Part shown: piece by piece, positions 58,046-64,000 of the stretch
Layout: every line of letters begins with the position of its first letter
How positions within the stretch are numbered: position 1 is the first letter of the stretch
Assembly (NCBI GenBank): GCA_024697625.1
Contig: JAILFJ010000172.1
Location: forward strand, 1 to 64,000
Source: Oscillospiraceae bacterium
GTDB lineage: Bacteria > Bacillota > Clostridia > Oscillospirales > Oscillospiraceae
Length of the DNA stretch: 64,000 nt
Reading direction: 5' to 3'
The notes under the pieces: generated by a model
Databases searched by the model: none
Told to the model about the DNA's origin: nothing
What the model saw: the letters and a program-made list of their open reading frames with translations, nothing else
Translations under genes and position numbers: made by a program

Positions 58046-58073
58046 TTATAACTTTTTTGGCAGATTCCACCTC

Positions 58074-59285
58074 TCAGAAGCAGAGGTCCTCCGGCAGGCG
58101 CAGTACTTTAACCATTGTCCCTGCTTCCAGATTTCCACCGCCCGCGGGCACAACGCCGATCATGTTGCAGTGTCCGAAGGAGGCGATGTGTCCGTTTCCC
58201 CGGCCCGGATGCTCTTCGAAGAAGGTCCGTCCGTCACGGATTGTCGCGTGTCCACGCAGCATCCGCACCGCCGTGCTGAACTTCGGCATCGGGTTCAGGA
58301 GCGGAAGCTCCAGTTCCCGGTTTCCGATCGTCGCTCCGCTGAGCTTCCGCAGATACGGCTGGAGAACCACCAGCACGCTCATCATCGCCGCCGCCGGGTT
58401 TCCGGAAAGGGCGATATAGAGCTTTTCACCGCTCCTTGCGACCATGAGCGCGCCGCCGGGCTTCATGTTGACCTTCCAGAAGAGGATCTCCATCCCCAGG
58501 TCCTCCGCTGCGCGTACGGCAAAGTCATAGTCTCCGACCGAGGCTCCGCCGGTTGTGATCACGAGATCCGCCTCGCCCCGCAAACCGCCTCCGATCTTCT
58601 CTTCGATGAGGGCTCTGTCGTCGGCAACAACACCGCCGCGGCGGACTTCAAAGTTCATGCTGCGCAGATAGGCGCTGAGGGAATAGTAGCTGCTGTTGTA
58701 GATCCCGTACGGGGCTCTCTCCTCTCCCGGCTCGGAGAGCTCCGACCCGGTGGAGAGAAACAGTGCCTTCGGGCTGCGGTAGACCGGAATGCAGCCAAGT
58801 CCCTGTGAAGCCAGGACGCCGATCTCGGCAGCACTCAGCCTTGTCCCCGCCTCCACAAGCAGATCACCTGCGGCATAGTCCTCACCTGTGTGGATGATAT
58901 TCGTATCCGGGGCAAGGCTCCCCGGCACTGTCACACGATCTGCCTGCACCTGCGTGTCTTCAAACTTCACGATGGTGTCCGCGCCGGACGGAACCGGCGC
59001 CCCGGTGAAGATCCGCATGGCGGTTCCCGGAAGAAGCGGCTCCAGCACGCGGCATCCTGCGGCGGACTCGCCGCGAATGGTGAGCGTGCCCGGGACATCC
59101 GCTGCCCGGAAGGCAAAACCGTCAAAGGGGCTCTTGTCAAAGGGCGGCATCGGAAAGCGTGCATAGAGATCCTCTGCCAGAATATGCCAGAGCGCCTCGT
59201 CGATCGGGATCGATACGGTCTGCAGCCGCACCGGCTGTGCTTCCAGGAGTTCTGCTGCCTCGATATAAGAAAGATTTTTCTTCAT
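58074..59285 (-). CDS. moeA: Molybdopterin molybdotransferase MoeA
   Basis: 403 residues, full length. MoeA inserts molybdate into adenylated molybdopterin, the last step of basic Moco synthesis. Visible: PPFDKSPFDGFAFRA (conserved MDG/FDG loop), FTGAPVPSGADTIVKFED, GEDYAAGDLLVEAGTRLS, LFLSTGSEL, ITTGGASVGDYDF (active-site Asp) and KPGGALMVARSG then ALSGNPAAA. It lies directly upstream of the molybdoenzyme operon on the same strand and clearly serves it; other Moco genes are not in the window. The start is preceded by GGGGGCGAAAACA. Confidence 0.9.
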   Translation of the reverse strand: MKKNLSYIEAAELLEAQPVRLQTVSIPIDEALWHILAEDLYARFPMPPFDKSPFDGFAFRAADVPGTLTIRGESAAGCRVLEPLLPGTAMRIFTGAPVPSGADTIVKFEDTQVQADRVTVPGSLAPDTNIIHTGEDYAAGDLLVEAGTRLSAAEIGVLASQGLGCIPVYRSPKALFLSTGSELSEPGEERAPYGIYNSSYYSLSAYLRSMNFEVRRGGVVADDRALIEEKIGGGLRGEADLVITTGGASVGDYDFAVRAAEDLGMEILFWKVNMKPGGALMVARSGEKLYIALSGNPAAAMMSVLVVLQPYLRKLSGATIGNRELELPLLNPMPKFSTAVRMLRGHATIRDGRTFFEEHPGRGNGHIASFGHCNMIGVVPAGGGNLEAGTMVKVLRLPEDLCF

Positions 59286-59371
59286 TGTTTTCGCCCCCGG
59301 TTTATTGGCAATTCATTCACAATGTTTTTGCGGGAAGCCTGCAAACAGGACCGCATGACGGGTTTTCTGCG

Positions 59372-60922
59372 TCAGAGCCGGTAAATCGCGGCATATTTCT
59401 CCCGGATATATCCGATATAATGCCCGGCCGAAAGCTCTTCGCCGTCCACGCGCTTCAGCAGCTCCGACGGCGTGTACATTCCACCGTACTGCTGGATATG
59501 CTCCCGCAGCCAACCCGTGACACCGTCGAAGTTTCCTTCCCGCACCTGACTGTAGAAGTCCGGAACATCCCGGCGCATCGCAGCATACCAGTGTCCGTCG
59601 TAGAAGTTGCCCATCACATAGCTCTGGAAATATCCGATGTAGCCGCTGGACCAGTGCATATCCTGCAGCACGCCTTCCGCGTCACTCTGCGGTGCAACGC
59701 CCAGATATTCCCGGTATTTCCGGTTCCACATCTCCGGGAGCTCATCAAAGCCGATCTCTCGGTCGAACAGCAGCTTTTCCAGCTCGTACCGGATCATGAT
59801 GTGCAGGTTATAGGTCAGCTCATCCGCCTTCATGCGGCTCGGGCTGAAGTTCAGCCGGTTCAGCGACTCATAGAATCGCCGCGGCGAGATCCCCTTCAGA
59901 TGGGGGAAGTATCTCTCCGCCAGAGGCAGGCTGTACTCCCAGAAGGGCAGGCTGTATCCGATGATATTCTCCGTGTATCTCGACTGAGACTCGCAGATCG
60001 CGTCAAAGGGGGCGTTCTCCAGCGTGGTATACCGCAGGGCCGGCATGGCGTTCTGGGCGTGCATTCCGTGTCCGCCCTCATGCATGCACGAGATCAGCGC
60101 CGGTACAAAGCTGTCCTTCGTATAGCGCGTTGTGAAGCGGATGTCATTCGGGTCGTTGGCCGTCGTGTAGGGATGGGCACTCACGTCAAGGCGTCCCCGG
60201 TCGAAGTCAAATCCGACCGTCGACAGGACCCCCATACACAGGGCTCTCTGCCTGTCCTCCGGGAAAGCCCCGGTGAGCTGCAGAGGCTCCGGCTGATGTG
60301 GTGCGTCCTTCAGCTTTTCAAGAAACGGCAGTTCAAAGCTCCGGAGTTCCTCAAACAGCCTGTCGACCTTCTCCCTCGTGAGGCCGGGTTCGCCCGCCGA
60401 CATCAGTCCGGTCAGAGGGTCGTCACCGAAGCCGTGGGCAGCGGCGATCTGCCTGAGGTAGCCGAATTCCTTCTCCAGCCACGGCTTCAGCATGGCATAG
60501 TCGTTCTTCGCTCTGGCCTCCTGCCATACCAGCTCACACTTCAGATTGTGGGCGGCATATTCACTGTTGAGGGAGGGGGGCACTTCCCGGAGATACTGGT
60601 ATTCCCGGCGGAACTTCCGCACCATGGCCCGCAGAATAACAGCATCGGTTTCGCTCTCGCCGGCAGCTGTTTTTCCGTCCCGATTCCCGTTTTCTGTGCC
60701 GGTCTCCTCCTCCAGGCTGCAGAGCGCTTCCTCCAGCGCCGGGGCTGTTTTCCGGCGGAAGATCTCCGCGCTGAGGAAGCCGATGGTGTTTCCCCGATAC
60801 TCGCCGGAGCTCCGCGGGAGATTCACCCGCATGTCCCAGGACAGGGTTCGGACCGTGTTCTCCAGGAAGTCGATCTCCCGCGCCTGCTCGCGCAGGAATT
60901 TTTCCGCCTGCGTTCTGTTCAT
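59372..60922 (-). CDS. M32 family metallocarboxypeptidase
   Basis: 516 residues from ATG 60922, which overlaps the OppF stop by 4 bp (ATGA). M32 enzymes remove C-terminal residues from peptides. The zinc motif is HEGGHGMH (HExxH type, near 281), with the third ligand in FDAICESQSR, and the family motifs DPNDIRFTTRY and MKADELTYNLHIMIRYELE. Near the N-terminus is TLSWDMRVNLP, as usual. Translational coupling to an oligopeptide importer means imported peptides are probably trimmed at once in the cytoplasm. No signal peptide. Confidence 0.88.
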   Translation of the reverse strand: MNRTQAEKFLREQAREIDFLENTVRTLSWDMRVNLPRSSGEYRGNTIGFLSAEIFRRKTAPALEEALCSLEEETGTENGNRDGKTAAGESETDAVILRAMVRKFRREYQYLREVPPSLNSEYAAHNLKCELVWQEARAKNDYAMLKPWLEKEFGYLRQIAAAHGFGDDPLTGLMSAGEPGLTREKVDRLFEELRSFELPFLEKLKDAPHQPEPLQLTGAFPEDRQRALCMGVLSTVGFDFDRGRLDVSAHPYTTANDPNDIRFTTRYTKDSFVPALISCMHEGGHGMHAQNAMPALRYTTLENAPFDAICESQSRYTENIIGYSLPFWEYSLPLAERYFPHLKGISPRRFYESLNRLNFSPSRMKADELTYNLHIMIRYELEKLLFDREIGFDELPEMWNRKYREYLGVAPQSDAEGVLQDMHWSSGYIGYFQSYVMGNFYDGHWYAAMRRDVPDFYSQVREGNFDGVTGWLREHIQQYGGMYTPSELLKRVDGEELSAGHYIGYIREKYAAIYRL

Positions 60923-61920
60923 TTCCCGTCGTCTCCCTTCACCGCATGGCAGGCCACCATCGAGGCGCCGCACTGCTTCAGTTCCGGGCACAGCTCGGCA
61001 CAGACCGGCTGCGCGAAACGGCAGCGGGTACGGAAGCGGCAGCCGGGCGGCGGGTTGATCGGGCTTGTGACATCCCCTTCCAGGATGATCCGTTCGCGGT
61101 TCTGATCCACGCTCGGGATCGGAATCGCCGAGAGCAGCGCCTGGGTATAGGGGTGCTTTGGTTCCGAGAAGATCGTCCTGTAGTCCGAGATCTCGACAAT
61201 CTTGCCGAGGTACATGACCGCGATGCGGTTGCTGATGTGTTTGACCACCGACAGATTGTGCGAGATAAAGAGGTAGGTCAGCCCCAGTTCCTTCTGCAGG
61301 GAGGAGAGAAGGTTCAGGATCTGCGCCTGTACACAGACGTCCAGTGCCGAGACGGGCTCGTCCAGAACAATGAAATCCGGCTTCAGGATCAGCGCCCGGG
61401 CGATCCCGATGCGCTGGCGGCGGCCGCCGTCCAGCTCGTGCGGATAGGCGTTAATGAGGCGTTTTTCCAGCCCGACGAAGTCCATCACCTCGAGGACCAT
61501 CTTTTCCGTCTCCTCTTTGGAAAAGCGTCTGCCCGTTGCCTCCAGCGAGTCGCCGATCAGCGTCTTCACGTCCCGACGGGGGTTCAGGGACGAATACGGA
61601 TCCTGAAAGACGATCTGCATTTTCTGACGCATGGCCTTCATGTCCCGCCTGCCCAGGGCGCAGATATCCTGTCCCTCGAACAGGACCCTGCCTGCTGTGG
61701 GTTCATGCAGGCGCAGAATCGCCCTTCCGGTCGTGGACTTGCCGCAGCCGGATTCACCGACAAGGCCCAGGGTCTCGCCCCTCGCAATGTCGAAGCTTAC
61801 ATCGTCGACCGCAAGGAGCATCCCCTTGTTGGTTTTGAAGTATTTTTTCAGATGCTCTACCCGGAGCAGTGGCGCGGCAGAGGCGGTGCCCGTTGCGCCC
61901 GGTGTGTTTGGGCTGCTCAT
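60919..61920 (-). CDS. Oligopeptide ABC transporter ATP-binding protein (OppF type)
   Basis: 333 residues. Walker A is GESGCGKST; the signature reads [11 protein letters not shown] where the consensus is LSGGQ (Asp and Arg replace Ser and Gln), a variant seen in some OppF proteins; Walker B is [14 protein letters not shown]-loop SHN. The C-terminal Cys motif is [14 protein letters not shown]. It overlaps OppD and the carboxypeptidase gene by 4 bp each. The altered signature suggests an asymmetric ATPase pair in which OppD does most hydrolysis. Confidence 0.9.
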   Translation of the reverse strand: MSSPNTPGATGTASAAPLLRVEHLKKYFKTNKGMLLAVDDVSFDIARGETLGLVGESGCGKSTTGRAILRLHEPTAGRVLFEGQDICALGRRDMKAMRQKMQIVFQDPYSSLNPRRDVKTLIGDSLEATGRRFSKEETEKMVLEVMDFVGLEKRLINAYPHELDGGRRQRIGIARALILKPDFIVLDEPVSALDVCVQAQILNLLSSLQKELGLTYLFISHNLSVVKHISNRIAVMYLGKIVEISDYRTIFSEPKHPYTQALLSAIPIPSVDQNRERIILEGDVTSPINPPPGCRFRTRCRFAQPVCAELCPELKQCGASMVACHAVKGDDGK

Positions 61921-62993
61921 GCTCTGCCTCCTTTCACCGGGGAATGATGATTTTGCGGTTCCGACGCGGTTTTTTCTCCGGTGCCTTCGTCTGTGATCGG
62001 GCTCTTTCTCTCTCCGGATAAGGACTCCTCATGCCGGAAGCAGCGGACCGTGTGCGTGTCGCTGAGCTTTATCTTTTTCGGTGCCTCCCGTGCACAGCGC
62101 TCTGTGGCATAGGGGCAGCGCGGATGAAATGCGCAGCCTGTCGGGATAGCGGTCGGGTCGGGCGTGAGGCCCTGGATCATCTTCAGCTCCTCCTGATCCT
62201 CCGTAAGACTCGGGATCGAGTCGAAGAGCGCCTGGGTGTAGGGGTGCGCGGTATTCCGGTAGATCTCCCGTACGGTGCCGTACTCCACCACCTGGCCCGC
62301 ATACATGATCGCCACATTGTCGCAGATCTCCGCCACGATACCGAGATCGTGGGTGATCATGATCATGCTCATCCGGTACTGTTCTTTCAGCTTTTTCATC
62401 AGCTCCAGCACCTGCGCCTGGATCGTCACATCCAGCGCCGTCGTGGGTTCGTCCGCAATCAGCAGCGCCGGGTTGCAGGAGAGCGCCATGGCGATGACCA
62501 CGCGCTGCTTCATGCCGCCGGAAAACTGGTGCGGATAGTCGTTGCCGCGGTTCCGGTCGATCCCGACGACCTCCAGCATCTGGAGCGCCCGCTCGCGCAG
62601 CTCCTTCCTCGACAGATTCTCATGCAGGCGGAGCATCTCCTCGATCTGGTCCGACACCCGTTTCACAGGATCCAGCGAGGTCATCGGATCCTGAAAGATC
62701 ATTGCGATCTCCTTGCCGCGGATCTGACGCATGGTTTTGTTGTCGTGCTCCAGCAGGTTCTTTCCCCGGAAGAGAATCTCGCCCCCGGTCACCTTCGAGA
62801 GCGGCTGCGGCAGGATTCTGAGCACGGCGAGTGCCGTGCTGGTCTTTCCTGCGCCGGTCTCCCCGACAAAGCCCAGTGTCTCACCCTCGCCGATGGAGAG
62901 ATCGAGTCCGTTCACGGCATGCACAATACGGCCCCCGGAGCGATACTCCACCCGGAGATCCCGGATCTCCAGCAGATTGTTCTTCTCTGACAT
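61917..62993 (-). CDS. Oligopeptide ABC transporter ATP-binding protein (OppD type)
   Basis: 358 residues. Walker [11 protein letters not shown], signature [10 protein letters not shown], Walker [15 protein letters not shown]-loop THD. The C-terminal oligopeptide domain has the Cys motif [14 protein letters not shown]. An extra 35-residue Ser/Glu/His-rich tail ([16 protein letters not shown]) is not typical. Overlaps OppF by 4 bp and follows OppC by 16 bp. Confidence 0.9.
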   Translation of the reverse strand: MSEKNNLLEIRDLRVEYRSGGRIVHAVNGLDLSIGEGETLGFVGETGAGKTSTALAVLRILPQPLSKVTGGEILFRGKNLLEHDNKTMRQIRGKEIAMIFQDPMTSLDPVKRVSDQIEEMLRLHENLSRKELRERALQMLEVVGIDRNRGNDYPHQFSGGMKQRVVIAMALSCNPALLIADEPTTALDVTIQAQVLELMKKLKEQYRMSMIMITHDLGIVAEICDNVAIMYAGQVVEYGTVREIYRNTAHPYTQALFDSIPSLTEDQEELKMIQGLTPDPTAIPTGCAFHPRCPYATERCAREAPKKIKLSDTHTVRCFRHEESLSGERKSPITDEGTGEKTASEPQNHHSPVKGGRA

Positions 62994-63009
62994 GCTCTCT
63001 CTCCTTCTC

Positions 63010-63897
63010 TCAGTCTCTCAGCTTGGGGTCGAGCGCGTCGCGCAGCCCGTCGCCCAGCACATTCAGGCTGAAAATCGTCAGGGCGATGCACAGCCCCGGG
63101 AACAGCGCCATATACGAGAAGTCGCGGATATAGTAACGCGCGTCGGCCAGCATCGCGCCCCATTCAGGGGACGGAGGCTGGAGCCCGATGCCGATAAAGC
63201 TCATGCCCGCCGCCGAGAGGATGCAGATCGCCACGTCCAGCGTTGCCTTGACGATGATGGGGGCAAGGCAGTTAGGCAGGATATGCTTCATGATGATCTT
63301 GAAGTCGGAGGTGCCGACCGCCCGGGCCGCCTCGACAAACTCCTGATCCCGGACCGAGAGTACGGAGGCCCGTACGATTCGGGAATAGCCCGGGATCGCC
63401 GCCACGCCGACCGCGATCATCAGGTTGATCAGGCTCGAGCCGAGGGTCGCGGTAATGGCAATCGCCAGCAGCAGCTGCGGAATCGACATCAGGATATCTA
63501 TGAATCGCATGATGACGTTGTCCACCGCCTTTTGGAAGTATCCGGCAACTGCTCCGAGCAGGCCGCCCACCACAATCGCGATGGCCACCGCAATGAAGCC
63601 GATGACCAGTGAGAGCCGGGCGCCCAGCAGGATCCGTGAGAAGATGTCGCGCCCAAACTCATCCGTGCCGAAGGGATGCTTCAGGCAGGGGGACATGTAG
63701 GCTTCCTCAATGTTCTGTTCCGCATAGTCGTACGGTGCGATCCACGGGGCAAAAACCGCGCCGAGGATCAGTATTGCCAGAATCACGACGCCGGCCATGG
63801 CGAGCCTGTTTCGGGAGAGGCGCTTCAGGGTGTCGCGCGTAAAGCTGTATTTTTTCTCCTCCTGCCGTTTCTGGGGCAGAAACATCGCAGCGATCAT
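63010..63897 (-). CDS. Oligopeptide ABC transporter permease (OppC type)
   Basis: 295 residues. N-terminal cytoplasmic part KLRSRNRLA-like (TLKRLSRNRLAMAGVVILAI), the motif HPFGTDEFGRDIFSRILLGA, the EAA loop EFVEAARAVGTSDFKIIMKH, GMSFIGIGLQPPSPEWG and GDGLRDALDP at the end. Its ATG overlaps the OppB stop by 4 bp. Confidence 0.9.
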   Translation of the reverse strand: MIAAMFLPQKRQEEKKYSFTRDTLKRLSRNRLAMAGVVILAILILGAVFAPWIAPYDYAEQNIEEAYMSPCLKHPFGTDEFGRDIFSRILLGARLSLVIGFIAVAIAIVVGGLLGAVAGYFQKAVDNVIMRFIDILMSIPQLLLAIAITATLGSSLINLMIAVGVAAIPGYSRIVRASVLSVRDQEFVEAARAVGTSDFKIIMKHILPNCLAPIIVKATLDVAICILSAAGMSFIGIGLQPPSPEWGAMLADARYYIRDFSYMALFPGLCIALTIFSLNVLGDGLRDALDPKLRD

Positions 63898-64000
63898 GCC
63901 TTCTTCCCCCTCTCTCTGGAATACTGCGCCTTGATCTTCGGGTCAAGATAGGCATAGACCACGTCGATGACCAGGTTCGTGAGGCAGAAGAGCAGCGAAA
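63894..64000 (-). CDS. Oligopeptide ABC transporter permease (OppB type), partial at window edge
   Basis: Only the last 35 codons are in the window. They end VIDVVYAYLDPKIKAQYSRE and a Lys-rich tail, the usual C-terminus of DppB/OppB permeases. The stop overlaps the OppC start. Confidence 0.8.
   Translation of the reverse strand, partial: SLLFCLTNLVIDVVYAYLDPKIKAQYSRERGKKA

Noticed and set aside
56273-58051. 592-codon plus-strand frame over the molybdoenzyme gene and its leader
   Set aside because: Shadow; crosses the predicted leader and promoter of the real operon.
59159-61105. 648-codon plus-strand frame over the carboxypeptidase
   Set aside because: Shadow; the minus strand encodes a complete M32 enzyme with its zinc motif.

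Overview
The window looks like a moderately GC-rich anaerobic Firmicute of the class Clostridia, probably Lachnospiraceae-like. The reasons are strong Shine-Dalgarno sites, TTGACA/TATAAT-type promoters, a Lys/Ala-rich DUF6465 protein, MalY/PatB, Lon and GreA homologues of Clostridial type, and large secreted leucine-rich-repeat (LRR) proteins. Less usual for this group are four proteins with twin-arginine (Tat) signals. This placement is inferred from gene content only.

Layout. 1-1000: the end of a DUF4143 ATPase and a phage-tail remnant. 1055-2440: an HTH regulator / DUF3990 (ADP-ribosyltransferase-like) pair whose promoter carries two operators. 2824-5160: a membrane nucleotide-sugar dehydratase and a decayed fragment of a second copy. 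5211-8368: a cysteine desulfidase-like protein, a GNAT acetyltransferase, a HAD phosphatase, a MITE-like palindromic element and a DUF6465 protein. 8615-15629: a D-aminoacylase plus a complete five-gene Dpp/Opp peptide importer. 15765-18758: a MerR regulator divergent from a Tat-exported FMN/FAD reductase. 19081-20550: a phosphoesterase. 20715-35448: MalY/PatB, two related giant LRR surface proteins, a second Tat flavin reductase, GreA and a CDF metal exporter. 35485-36077: a rearrangement scar. 36088-38644: a MoxR ATPase / VWA pair. 38800-43884: a DMT transporter, a short thioredoxin reductase-like protein, membrane proteins, tRNA-Thr(CGU) and a HpaI-type aldolase. 44002-44306: an apparent independent non-coding transcription unit. 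44410-47454: lon and a TetR regulator that share an operator sequence. 47491-49619: a MraY-like microprotein, a VWA protein and a macrodomain/helical protein. 49752-59285: a redox and molybdenum region with an NTPase / radical SAM / ferredoxin operon, a Tat-exported flavodiiron-rubredoxin, a DMSO-reductase-family operon with a structured leader, and moeA. 59372-64000: a second oligopeptide importer coupled to an M32 carboxypeptidase, running off the window.

How it fits together. The cell appears to live on peptides (two Opp/Dpp systems, a D-aminoacylase, an M32 carboxypeptidase, a PLP C-S lyase and a cysteine desulfidase-like protein). It appears to dispose of electrons outside the membrane through Tat-exported flavin and molybdopterin reductases. 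The most interesting items are the leader of the molybdoenzyme operon (nested helices, then a terminator, then the start codon), the Tat-exported flavodiiron protein, the NTPase / radical SAM / ferredoxin trio, the untranslated transcription unit near 44.1 kb, the operator shared by lon and tetR, and the DUF3990/HTH module with its two-operator promoter.
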